Below are positions 20,582 to 31,272 of a stretch of 49,266 bases of DNA, piece after piece. Origin of the DNA: Acanthamoeba castellanii str. Neff (taxonomy: Eukaryota; Discosea; Longamoebia; Acanthamoebidae); the NCBI RefSeq assembly GCF_000313135.1, contig NW_004457532.1:1006044-1055309 (forward strand), given 5' to 3'. The position numbers were made by a program, and so were the translations under genes. Each line of letters opens with the position of its first letter. Position 1 is the first letter of the stretch. Below the pieces are notes generated by a model, which worked only from the letters and a program-made list of their open reading frames with translations, had not been told where the DNA came from and searched no databases.

Positions 20582-23368
20582 ATGAGGGTATGCCCCAATA
20601 AGCAAGCAATAGTGTGCCAGGATGTTCAACGTTTTTATCAAACTTAAATGATTGATCAAATCATTATTTATTGTAGGTTCTGATATTGACAGACACGCAT
20701 GGCCACCTGCACCTCATCAACAAACTCGCCCACAAGCACTCTGCCCAAGCCGGTACCCCCCTTACATTTTATTTGACATCTTCCATATATCTGGCTTTTA
20801 TATATAAGCAATAAATACATAAATGTGAATAAATATCTAATATCTAAATTTTTTTTGCGCGCCCAGTGCTGCATTGCGGCGACTTTGGGTTCTATTCGGA
20901 GGCGCGGCTCGAGGAGCTGCCCGACCGGGAGCTGGCCCTCCGCATCCGCCATTCGGAGAAGCTCCGCCACCTCAAGAACAAGGCCTTCTCCATGTCCCGC
21001 CCGGAAAAGATAGGTTCGCCAACCACCGCACACACCATCGCACACGCCGCACACGCCACCGCACATGTCGCACACTCCACCGCATACGCCGGACACATCG
21101 CACACCACCGCACACGCCGCACGCCGCACGCCTCACACGCCGCACACGCCGCACACGCACTGATGGTACGTGCCAGAGGTGGTGAGGACGCACCACCTGG
21201 AGGGCGAGTTCGAGCTCTACCTGCAGGGCAAGGCCCACTTCGACGTCCCCGTCTACTGCGTGCCCGGCAACCACGAGGTGCTGCCGCCACGCGCCCGCGT
21301 GTTGCGTGTTGCGCGCGTGCGTGTGCGGTTGCGACGACTCAAACTATGCGCGTGTGTGTGGTGTGTGCGGTGGCGCGCGTGCGTGCGTGCGATGTGTGCG
21401 ATGTGTGTGTGTGTGTGTGTGCGGTGGAGTAGGATGGGCTGTTGGTGAAGCAGCTGACCGAGGGCGCGATCAAGATCCCCAACCTGCACCTCCTCACCGA
21501 GACCTCCGACGTCGTCCTCGGCCAGGGCAAGGGACGCGTGCGCCTCGTCGGCATCGGAGGTCCGTGTGTCGTGTGTGTCGTGTCGTGTCGTGTGCGTGTG
21601 TGTCGTGTGTGTCGTGTGTGCGGTGCGTGTCGTGTCGTGTGGTGCTGATGTGCGTTGTGTGTCGCGCAGGCAACTTCATCCATTTTACTTCTTCGACCGG
21701 GAGGGCAGCGACGCGTTCTACCCGAGCATGCGCTTCACCCAATGGGTGCGCCTCCTGCAGCGCTTCGCCCCTCCGCCCCCCGCACTCGACGTACGCCCCC
21801 CACCACCACCACCACCACCACCACCACTGAAACCGCACGCACCGCACGCACCCCACTCACCGCACACGCCGCACACGCCGCACGCGCAGGAGCCCAAGGC
21901 CAAGGCTGCCGACGCGGTACCGCCGGCGAAGGGCAAGGGCAAGGGCAAGGGCAAGGCCGCCCAAGGGGCCGCCAAGCAAGCCGAGCCCGCCGCCGACTCG
22001 CCGCCTACGCCGGCCGAGGACCCCATCCCCACGTGGCTCCTCACCCACGTCTCCCCCGGGTGCCGCCTTCCCCCCCTTCCGCCCCCATCGGCCCTCGCCC
22101 TGATCTCGTCAATCTTTCGACTCACTCCCGTGCGTGTCGTGCGGCGTGTGCGGCGTGTGTGGTGCGGTGCGGTGAGCGTTGTAGGAAGCTGCCGTCGCTG
22201 GAGCTGCTGGGGCTGTACGTGAAGCCGCAGATGTGGTTCAGCGGGCACATGGGGCCGCACCTGCCCAACCACTACGCCCTCTTCACGTTCTGCGACGACT
22301 ACGAGTTCGCCCACCGCACGCGCCCCGATGTCGGGTTCCTCCTCCAGCAGCACGCGCGGCTCGCACGCTTCTGGAATCTATGGTATGCGTGCCACGACCT
22401 GCTGTCGACGGCCGGCGACGGCGTTGGCGAAGATGATGACGTGGCAATGCCGGTAATGGCGTCGCTCGAGCGATACGAGGCCGAGCTGGCCGCCTTCCAC
22501 CCGCCAAAACTGAACGAAGACGAAGGCGATGACGAAAGCGAAGAGAAAACGAAGGAAAAGAGCGAAAGCGAAGAGAACGAAAAGGAGGAGGAGAAGGAGA
22601 AAGAGAAGGAGGAGAAGAAGACGGTCAGGGAGATGGTGTTGGAGATTGTGCGGCAACAGCCGGTGCCGGGTCTACTGAAGAGCTACGTGCTGGCCGCCGC
22701 CGACGAGCGACAGATGGCCGACCGAGCCCGCGCCGTCTTCTTCATCGCGCCCCATATCTCCAGGTATACTCGCCCCCACCCGCCCCCACCTGCCCCCTCC
22801 GCCCGCTTACTCGTTCCTCGCCGGCGTTGCGTTGGTAGGGAGAAGCGGGGAAAGGTGTTTGTGCCGATGCAGGGCTACGAATCGCCCAACCCGCGCCAGA
22901 TCCCCTCGCGCGACGAGATCCGCCTCATCGAGGCCGGCCTCCCCTACCTCCGCGTCCCCTTCCCCGTCCCCGACGACGCCATGGTACCGCCCCCCCCCTG
23001 CCCGCCACCATTAAAAAAAGATGTTTATGTGCGCTGACGGGTAACGCGCCGATCGAACAACAGCACGTGGACAACCGGGCCAAGCGTGTGCCGAGCGATT
23101 GGGTCAAGTCCACCATGTTCTTTAACCTGCCCGGTACGTGTGTGCGAGTGCGGTGTGTGCGGCGTGCGTGTGCGGGACTCTAGCCTACCGTCTGACACGC
23201 GCGTGGGCGACAGATGCGTACATCGGGGGCTACATGTACATCGACGTGGACGAGGCCACGGGCCGCATGGACACGGCCATGCTGGGCTCCTTCCCGCCCC
23301 GCTCCATCGTCGACGACGCCGACGACCCCTGGCTCGCCCACGACGCCGCCTCCTCTTCGTCGTCGTGA
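20582..23368 (+). CDS. Calcineurin-like metallophosphoesterase
   Basis: Eleven exons: 20582-20587, 20677-20752, 20867-21013, 21177-21277, 21433-21563, 21670-21790, 21890-22059, 22185-22763, 22839-22983, 23064-23133, 23214-23368 (566 aa). Metal-site motifs in order: DTHGH (Asp8, His10), HCGDFGF (Asp33), GNHE near residue 110, and SGHMGPH near residue 260. These match the two-metal calcineurin-like fold, and the overall order recalls DBR1 and CWF19-type proteins, but the conserved lariat-enzyme residues are not all evident. A Lys/Gly/Ala/Pro-rich insert (about 185-225) and a Glu/Lys-rich insert (about 345-380) interrupt the fold. A C-terminal unit of 150 residues (VFVPMQGYESPNPRQIPSRD and so on) is not recognised. 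The first exon is only ATGAGG, spliced to a frame that otherwise lacks a start. Confidence 0.78.
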
Positions 23369-23464
23369 GCTATGCGTGTGTCGTGTGTCGTGCGCACATG
23401 TGCGGCGTGTGCGGTGTGTGCGGTCATAAAAGGAAATATATATTAAATTGATGAACACAGGGCT

Positions 23465-25705
23465 TCAGCCGTCGAGGCTCTGGCGTCGGCGCACGGAGGG
23501 GGGCGGCGTGTAGGCGGTGACGGACTTGCGGCTGCTCTCCTTGCCCTGCACCTCCCCGCGCTCGATCCTCCGCCCAATCTCCTGCGCACACGCGACACAC
23601 GACACGCACACAAAGCACACGACACGGCACGACACGCACACGACACGACACGACACGACACGACACGACACGACACGCGCGGGTTGGTTTGTTGTCAGTG
23701 CAGAGGGAGGGGGAGGTGGTAATACGTGCCTGGCGGGTGGCGAAGCCGTCGGGTCCCACGCACTGGACGAGGAATGAGGCCGCAGCCGAGCCCACGCGCG
23801 CCGCCTCTACCACCTGACGAGTGGCCATGTGAGTGCCGTGTGTGCCGTGAGTGCCGTGTGTGCGGCGTGTGCGGCGGACCTCGAGGCCCCACTCGTCGTC
23901 GACTGTGTGGAGGGCGCCTTCGGAGGAGTGGAGCGGCGTCTTGCGGTGCTGCTGTTGGTGGTGCTGGCTGCGGCGCAGGTGGAGCAGCTCGCTGATGGTG
24001 CACGCCAGGTACGTGTCCCCGCATCCCGTCTCATCTCGCACTCGCTCTGGCACGCCGCACACGACACGACACGACACGACACGACACGACACAACACGAC
24101 ACGCATGAGTGAATGTAGGTGGCGGTGGCGGTGGCGGTACCGGGCTTGTAGGTGGGCACGAAGGTGACGCCCAGCGCCTTGGTCGCCAGGAACGAGCCGT
24201 TCTTGCCCAGCGTCACCGCCACTACATTCCATCACATTCCATCAAAATCAATATAGAAAAATAAAATCATATAATTATAATAACAAATAGCAGAAAATGC
24301 AAAGAATGTGGAGTGTGCCGATGGGGATGCGGAAGCGCTGGTGGAGGGCGACGGCGCATTCGGCGGGGCTGAGGTCGAGGCCCAGGATGGCCTGCGCCTC
24401 GCCGTACTCGGCCTTCAGGAACGTAAGGTACCGGCCCACCCGGTCCAGCTTGCCCACCATCTCCTCCGCCTCCCTACCATCGACGCACACAACACACACA
24501 CACGCCGCACACGCCGCACACACATGTTAAGCACAACGCACACGCCGCACACGTTCATGATGAAGAGAAGGGTGGGCGGTGGGCGGTGGGTGGGTACCGG
24601 GTGCAGACGCGGTCGCCCTCGAAGGCGCGCAGGTACCCCTGGATGTCGATGGCGATGATCGGCCGGCAGCCCTTGTGCCGCAGGTCCTTCGCCACCGCCA
24701 CCTGGCCAACCAACAATAACGAATTTTCTGAATTAGCTGAACTATATTAATATTACTATAGATTTATTATATATATTAAATGAGAATATATATAATATAT
24801 TCTGGGGTGATGAGTATGAAGAGAGAAATGGCCGCGGGAAGAAAGTGGTTAATAAACGCACCACCAGCGTTTCGTCGAACTCACCGGCCACCGGCACGAA
24901 GAGGATCGCGTCGGGCCGACCCACGTGCTTCAGCACCTGAGGTACATAGGTCAACCCGTGAGGCACACGACACGCAACATGACACATGGCACGACACGCA
25001 CGAGACATGTGTGCGGCGAGGGGTCAGGTACGAGGTCCTGGGGTACGGGGTAGCCCTTCTCCCGGAGCGAGAGCGTGCGATGGCCCGACTTGTCGTATTT
25101 GAGCAGATACGACGTGTCGGCGCCCTCCATCCACTCCACCTGCCGACCATCGATCCATCAGCTCACCCCGAACCGCACACGCACACACCACACACACCAC
25201 ACACACCGCACACACCACACACCACACGACGCACACACGGCACGCGCACGCACACACGGCACGCACACACACACCGCAGGGCGTACGCCAGAGAGGTCGA
25301 CGGTGCCGGCGGTGCGGAGGGAGGTGAGGAAGGGGTCGGCGGCTGCGGCCTGGCCGACGCGGCACACAACACGCACGCGGCAGCCACGGCCCAGGGTGGC
25401 CACCGCCAGCGGCCCGTAGGTCACCGACCCGCCCAACTTGTGCGCCTCCCTGACTGCCCAATTATGTATTTATTTATTCATTTATTTATATTATTAACTG
25501 CCGTTTGAATGCTGATTTTTGTTTACGGTATCATCTATTTATTATTTATTTCGAAATTACAAACAAATAGAAATAAATACATAGGGAGGAGGGTACTGCT
25601 GTGGTCTTCAGGGTCGATGGTGTGAATGATGTCCTGCACAAAGTTGCCCACAAACAGGAGGTCAAAGCTGTCGTGGCCCTCTTTGTGGCTGTTGCTGCCT
25701 TCCAT
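23465..25705 (-). CDS. pfkB-family sugar kinase, inositol 3-kinase-like
   Basis: Ribokinase-fold ATP-dependent kinase. Ten exons join in phase (complement): 25705-25597, 25453-25287, 25139-25032, 24936-24862, 24701-24598, 24473-24319, 24221-24141, 24034-23880, 23813-23730, 23581-23465 (384 aa). The order fits plant myo-inositol 3-kinase: LLFVGNFVQDII at the start, LGGSVTYGPLAVATLG, GEFDETLV, IIAIDIQGYLRAF, VAVTLGKNGSFLA, then the ATP/catalytic signature ETGCGDTYLA with Asp273 as base. The usual signature TGAGD reads TGCGD here. The substrate is therefore a sugar or inositol-like polyol; inositol is the best guess from similarity alone. Two introns (donors at 24318 and 23729) appear to begin with GC rather than GT. 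It is head-to-head with the TXNDC17-like gene. Confidence 0.82.
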
Positions 25706-25808
25706 CTTCTTCAACTTGCTCTGTTTGTTCACAAAGACACAGCCAACAGTATTTGTGATGAAAATTCGATATTTCAATTACAAAAAATATTCGTTGGCGC
25801 CTTCTTGC
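25706..25808. promoter_or_regulatory. 103-base bidirectional promoter
   Basis: Only 103 bases lie between the start codon of the pfkB kinase (minus) and that of the TXNDC17-like gene (plus), so both 5' UTRs and the promoter must be shared or overlap. The stretch is AT-rich; no TATA box at a convincing distance or other motif stands out. Confidence 0.5.
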
Positions 25809-26768
25809 ATGCAACGGCACAAGATTCGATTGGACGTGGTGTTGGCTGGTGTCGTGCTGCTCCTTCTGTTCAGTCTCCTCCCCTTCTTCTTCCAACGTCA
25901 GATCATCGAAGAGCCCGACACAGAATTGCGGCACCACCATAAGCGCCCCATCATCGTAGATCGAGAAGAGGAAGAAATAGAAGAAATAGAAGAAATAGAA
26001 GAGAGGATGGCAAACATCATCGTGGAGAAGGCGTCCGAATTCGACGAGACTCTGAGGGAGTACTTCGTGAAGCATGCGGGCGACACCGTGCTTGTCTACC
26101 TCTACGGCAACGTGCAGCCCCATACAGGCAAGAGCGTACGCTCTCCATTGGCATCAGATTCTACTTGCTCATTGATACGCGTGCTAATGACTCGATTTCT
26201 CGCTTCTGCACATGTAGTGGTGCCCTGACTGTGCTGCCGGTACCAGCCAACCTCCATCTCCACATCTCAGTCATTTGAATTATTGGTTTATTTATTTATT
26301 TATTGTGTTTCATTTTATTCTACACTCAAACACAGCGGACGAGCCGATCCGTGCTGCGGCAGCCGAGGCCGGCATGACGCTCGTCGAGGTCCCCGTTGGC
26401 GAGCGCCAAGAGTTCGTTTCTCCTCTTCTCTTCTTCTCCTCTCTGTCTTCTTTCCGTGCCGTCGTGCAGGCGCGTGGGGAGCTGACATGTGTGTCGATTG
26501 TGATGGCACCAGGTACAAGGGTGTGCCCACCAACCCCTACCGTGTGCACCCCCAGATCAAGCTGGCCTCCGTTCCCACCATCATCAAGTGGACCAAGGTG
26601 CCGACCTTGGCCTTTTCTTTCTTGTTGTGCGCGCGCGCGTGTGTGCGTGTTGCGCTGATCGCTCGGATGGCTTCGCGTGTACGTACACATTAGGCTGGCC
26701 CTGGCGGTCGTCTGGTCGAGAGAGAATGTCGCTCGCAAGCCGACATCGCCGCTTTCCTCGCCAAGTGA
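25809..26768 (+). CDS. Membrane-anchored TXNDC17 (TRP14)-like thioredoxin
   Basis: Thioredoxin-fold oxidoreductase. Exons 25809-26135, 26218-26239, 26336-26411, 26513-26597, 26694-26768 give 194 aa. Residues 10-30 are a hydrophobic signal anchor (VVLAGVVLLLLFSLLPFFF), followed by an acidic EEEIEEIEEIEE run. The TXNDC17 domain starts near residue 75: FDETLREYFVKHAGDTVLVY, HTGKSWCPDCAAADEPIR with redox cysteines Cys111 and Cys114, VEVPVGERQEYKG, the cis-Pro strand LASVPTIIKW, and GGRLVERECRSQADIAAFLA, all colinear with human TXNDC17. The known family is cytosolic, so the N-terminal anchor is unusual. Exon 2 is 22 nt long and carries the whole active site. The GTTCGT donor of intron 3 is confirmed by phase and alignment. 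Confidence 0.85.
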
Positions 26769-27232
26769 GAGGCCCAGCCAGCCACCCACCAAGGCGCTTC
26801 TCACTCCATCATCGCGCGTGTCCTTTCTTTCGTTTATATTTATATTTTGTTTAAGTCTTGTTTCACAACTTCCTCTCACCTGCTTTGAAGAGAGCACATC
26901 CATTCACTCTGGGCCAGAGCACACCCAGCACGCACACCCCAGTACTATTTCTCTTCTTCTTCCTTTTTATTTTCTTTCTATTCGGTTGAACGGCCGAAAT
27001 TTCATGCCCACTTCTGGCGAACTTGGTCGGCCAGCGAACTGGCTGCGCTTGGGCCCGGCCAACAGGTACCGACCTCCCGCGGCGCCCACCACCCGGTTGC
27101 TTGGCCCATTATCGTTGTTGTAGTACCCTCATCATCATTTTCCATTCCTCTAACAACACACGCAGCGACCGCACCTTCTTCATCTTTCTTCTTCCTCCTC
27201 ATCATCACCGGCCTCGAAGTAGAACTGACAAC
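26769..27232. other. Intergenic region before beta-helix gene
   Basis: 464 bases. Long C/T-rich tracts (for example around 26945-26985 and 27175-27200) on the plus strand lead up to the next start codon. A short open frame exists but lacks codon bias or similarity. No hairpin or repeat was seen. Confidence 0.4.
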
Positions 27233-28979
27233 ATGCGGATGGCGTGTTCGGTAATGATGATGGTGGTTGTGATGGTGGTGTTTGTAGCGGTGCGGGTGCC
27301 CTCCGCTGCGTTGGGCGCCAACGTGACGATACTCTCGCCCTGCTCCGCGGATTCAAGAGTTGGCCCCGCAGCGGCGGCCGGCGAAGAGGTGGAGCTGTTC
27401 ACGCTCGACGAGCTGGAGGCCATGGGCGTTCGGCTGTCGCTGTCGCCCGCGGGCCTCGTGCTGCTCGGCAACAGAAGCAGCAGCCTCTTCTCCACCAACA
27501 ACGCGTTCGGCGCGGCCAACGTGCTCGGATCGGGCAACATCTTCGTCCAGACCCTCAACGACGACCGCTCCGTCGCACGCCAAGACAACATCATCGCCTG
27601 CTCCGTCCTCGGCTCCGGTACGCACACGACACGACACGACACACAACACAACACGACACGACACGACACGACACGCAACACACCACGACACGACACACGA
27701 CACGACACACTCAAACAAGGTGGTATGTTAAAAATGTTTGGAACACAGGGTGTAGGCTGAGGAATGCAAACAATGTGACGGGGTCGCTGGTGGGTCCCGG
27801 CGCGGTGCTGGCCGGCGACGCCAACCTGATCGAGCGCGCCACGTTGGGCGCCGATACCGTGCTGGCCGGCCCCCAGAACCGCATCGTCGACGCGGCGCTG
27901 GGCCGCCACAACCTGCTCGCCGGCCGCGCCAACGCCGTCGTCGACGGCAGCGCGCTGGGCCACCTCAACCGCCTGGGCGACAGCAACCTCTTCTCCACCG
28001 GCGCCCGGCTGGGCCACAACAACTCCGTCATCTCCGGCAACGTCGTCTTTGGCGCCACGCTCGGCGATCGCAACGCGCTCGAGAGCTCGGCCAAGCTCCT
28101 GGTCGGCGCGCGGCTGGGCGACGACAACTTTGTCGATGACCTCAACACGCTGGGCGCCGGCGCGGTGGTGGGCTCCCGCAACCGGCTGGGCACGACCAAC
28201 ACGATCGGCGACGACGGCGGCGCACTGGTGGGCGACGACAACCGCCTGGGCGCGGGCGGGTTTTACCTCGACGGCGCGCGCGTGGGATCGGCCAACGTGG
28301 TGGGCGATGCGAACAACGTGACGGGCACTGGTGTCGGCGTCGACAACGTCGTGGGCCACTTCAACACGCTCCTAAGGTCGCTGGTGGGCGTCGACAACCG
28401 GCTGGGCGACCACAACACGCTCACCGAGGCCGTGGTGGGCCGCGACGTGGTGCTGGGCAGCCACAACGAACTGGAGCCGTCGGCGGTGCTGCAGAGCGGC
28501 GCGGTGGTGGGCTCCGGTTCGCGCATCGGGCGCGAGGCGGTGGTGGGCCCACACGCGCGGATCGGGTCGTGCGCGACCATCGGCCGGCGGGGTCGCCTCG
28601 GCGCCCGTGCGGTCGTGGCCGACTGCGCCACTGTAGCCGACGGTACACACACACGACACACACACACACACACGACACACACATGACACGCACACACACG
28701 ACACACGACACACACACGACACACAACGAAACGTGTGAAGAACGTTGACGTGTTGGTTTGGAATGTGGCGCAGACGAAGTGGTGGCGGCAGATGCGACGG
28801 TGAATGCGAGCGGGGAGTGCAACTGCACGGCGGCGCTGGCCGGACTGCGGACGACGACCGCCCTCGGTGCCGTGAGCGGCTCGGGGTGGGACGAGGCCTT
28901 GGCCACCTTCACCCTGCCACCCCGTCTCTCGCCCTCGATCCCTGATTTTTTCGTAAAAATAAATACACCAATCTCGTAA
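27233..28979 (+). CDS. Secreted left-handed beta-helix-like repeat protein
   Basis: Exons 27233-27617, 27749-28642 and 28774-28979 give 494 aa. The N-terminus is a clear signal peptide (MMMVVVMVVFVAVRVPSAALG). From about residue 130 to 425 the protein is built of roughly 16 units near 18 residues long, each opening with a pattern like [AS]-x-[LV]-G-x-x-N-x-[LVI], for example ARLGHNNSVISGN, ATLGDRNALESS, ARLGDDNFVDD and AVVGSRNRLGTT. Eighteen residues with three [LIV]-G-x4 hexapeptides per unit is the coil length of a left-handed parallel beta-helix. Regular Asn positions suggest an asparagine ladder. Acyltransferase catalytic residues are not evident, so a structural, adhesive, cyst-wall or ice-binding role is more likely than catalysis; this is inference. 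A Cys-containing tail (ECNC) ends the protein. Confidence 0.7.
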
Positions 28980-29090
28980 AAAAAGTGATATAAAATACAC
29001 CAATAACGTAGAACCTGTTGGAGGAACAATAGGTAGAACACAAGGTCGGCAAAGAACACAACTTTTTTCAAGTCGAGGCCACACTTTTTG

Positions 29091-31070
29091 ATGTCGTCTT
29101 CTTCGTGGTCGCTTCTCGGCAGCCTCGACGCCGACTGCGCGCTCCACGTGCTCAGCTTCCTGCCGGCCGACGACCTGGTGCGGCAGCGCGCCGTCTGTCG
29201 CCAGTGGTCGGCCGTCGCCTCCTGCGACACCCTGTGGCGCCCCCACTTCCTGTCTTCGGTCCCACCCGTACGCCTCCCTTTATTACTTCTTCTTTATTCT
29301 TTATTCTTTATTCTTATGAGTTATTTATTATTGCACTTAAAAATATAATATACTGTAATAATTAAAAGCAATTTCTTAATTGAGTATAAAATCAAATCAA
29401 ATGGAAACAGACGGGGACGACGACGACGACGAGGAAGTGGGGGACAGGCCGGTCTCGCGTCTCTTCCCGTACTACTCGGGGCTCTACGCCTACGCCACCC
29501 CCAAGCAGGACATGGAGCACCCGGGCGAGCTGGGCTTGTCCGACGACGACGACGACGACTCCACCGACTACCTGGCCGCCAGCGCCGCCCGACGCCTGAA
29601 CCTGAGCCAGCTGCCCTTCCCATCGTTGGGCGACCATGACGATGATGAAGAAGAAGAAGATGGTGGTGATGATGGTGATGATGGTGATGTGTGGCGGTCG
29701 ATTGCGGCGGCGAGCGAGGCGCTGGGCCGGGAGATTGTGCGCGTGCGGGAGCTGGCCAAGGAGGCGGATGCCGGCGGCGGCGGCGGAGGCGGCGGTTGGT
29801 TCTACCGCTACGCCGGCGCATGTCGTCGCATGCCGCGCCTGGTCGCGCCGGCCGCCCTCTCTTCACCATTCGTCGAAATCGTAGGCACACACGCAACACG
29901 CAACACGCAACACGACACGACACGACACGACAGGCAACACGACACTCACGGCGTCGTAACACGCAGGAGAGAGGAGTGAATCAGTACAAGACGGACCGGC
30001 TGGAGGTGAGCGTGATCGCGCTGCCGCACTACCCCGTCACCACCGTCCGCTATCGCCTGCACCGACTCGCCGTCATCCTGGCCCTTCTCAACGTGTACGA
30101 CCTACCTAGCCGTGTCTCGCATTCGTGACGGACTCAAGGAACGATCGTGTGCGGCGTGTGCGATGTGTGCGGTGCGTGCGTGTGCCATAGAAACGAGTAC
30201 GTGCCACAGCCAAGCCACACGGTGCGCATTGGATTCGTTGACCGGAATTGCACCATTTCGCTCGCCCGGTTCTGCCTCGCCTTTCTCCGAGGGTACCGCC
30301 ACTCCACCACCCGCTCTTCTTCTCCTCCTCCTTCTTCCCAACGTTTTCACACCGTGTCGTTGGTCGTGTCGTTGGTCGTGTCGCTGGTCGTGTCGTGTCG
30401 TGTCGTGTCGTGTCGTGTCGTGTCGTGTCGTGTCGTGTCGTGTCGCTGGTCGTGTCGTGTCGTGTCGTGTCGTGTCGTGTCGTGTCGTGTCGTGTCGTGT
30501 CGTGTCGTGTCGTGTCGTGTCGTGTCGTGTCGTGTCGTGTCGTGTCGTGTCTTGTCTTGTCAGGAAGGAGAAGCAGCTGGTGGACGAGCTGGGGCTGGGT
30601 CCGAGGGACAAAGCCACGATGGACACGAGGACTGAGGCGTGGCGCAAGTATGGGTGGCGGGCCAGGGAGCCCACGCTGTGTCCCAACGTCGTGGGCCAGT
30701 TCACGCCCTTCGTGCACTTCCTCTCGGGTCCCTTCGGGCGAAAGGCGCCGTGCGTGTTCCCCTACGAGGACCACTGCGCCAACAACCCGCACACGTTCGG
30801 CTCCGAAGACGACGTCGTCGCCGCCTTCAGCTTCCGCACAGTACGGTCCACCACGACACACACACACACGACACACACGACACACACACACATGCAACAC
30901 ATGCACCACATGACACTGGGCGACGTGTACAGCCAGAGAAGGGGTGGGCGCCGGGCTTCCTGAATGCCAGCTTCACGTGGTTCACGCACGCTTCGATCAC
31001 CACGCTCTACAACCACGGCCGGCGGCACATCCTCGTGCTCAAGGCCCGCGAAAAAGAGTTGGTGGGTTGA
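29091..31070 (+). CDS. F-box protein
   Basis: The first exon (29091-29267) encodes an F-box at residues 7-50: LLGSLDADCALHVLSFLPAD, then LVRQRAVCRQW and DTLWRPHF, the Skp1-binding fold used by SCF ubiquitin ligases. Later exons: about 29411-29880, 29967-30094, 30191-30292, 30564-30840, 30933-31070. They encode an acidic linker (DDDDDEE, DDDDDDSTD, EEEEDG), LPHYPVTTVRYRLHRLAV, GFVDRNCTISLARFCL, a YGWRAREPTLCPNVVGQFTP segment and a C-terminal NASFTWFTHASITTLYNHGR. No known substrate-recognition repeat is recognised. All junctions from exon 2 onward agree in phase, but exon 1 to exon 2 does not: exon 1 ends in phase 0 while the best acceptor (after 29410) needs phase 1. An ATG at 29401 could instead start a separate gene. 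Confidence 0.68.
30391..30550. repeat. (TCGTG)n pentanucleotide array in F-box gene intron
   Basis: About 31 tandem TCGTG units, broken once by a CTGG near 30447-30450, fill most of the intron between 30293 and 30563. It is the longest such array in the window. Confidence 0.95.
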
Positions 31071-31091
31071 TCAGCATTTTTGGCATTTTTT

Positions 31092-31162
31092 CCTTTTCCA
31101 GCTTGTTACACGTCAGCGCTTGTGATTTCTTTTTCGCTGACGTGTAACAAGCTGGAAAAAGG
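31092..31162. repeat. 27-bp inverted repeat (hairpin) downstream of F-box gene
   Basis: The left arm 31092-31118 and the right arm 31135-31162 are reverse complements except for one extra A in the right arm; the loop is 16 bases. The core CAGCTTGTTACACGTCAGCG pairs perfectly. Weaker pairing (GGCATT with AATGC) continues outward. It starts 22 bases after the F-box stop codon, so it lies in the 3' UTR or just beyond it. It may be a 3'-end or RNA-processing structure, a small-RNA precursor or the remains of a tiny inverted-repeat element. Confidence 0.85.
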
Positions 31163-31272
31163 TAATGCGAATGAAATGTTGATTTCTTTATCTACAGTCG
31201 TAGCCTGCGTGGTGGGGCGTCATCCCCGTGTTGTAGAGAGGGGGGGTGGCCTCGCCAATTCGCAGGGTGACG

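Noticed and set aside
21566..22222. Alternative frame with poly-Pro/His at the phosphoesterase
   Set aside because: It reads through an intron (CCACCA repeat and CGCACA tract); the spliced frame restores FYFFDREG and GKLPSLELLG in phase.
26413..26512. A longer exon 4 of the TXNDC17-like gene starting after the CAG at 26469
   Set aside because: It breaks the reading phase; the acceptor at 26512 keeps phase and gives the exact spacing of the family.
29896..29944. CACGACACG repeat as a possible CRISPR or telomere-type array
   Set aside because: Units are 5-mers without spacers, lie in an intron, and match the other intronic microsatellites.
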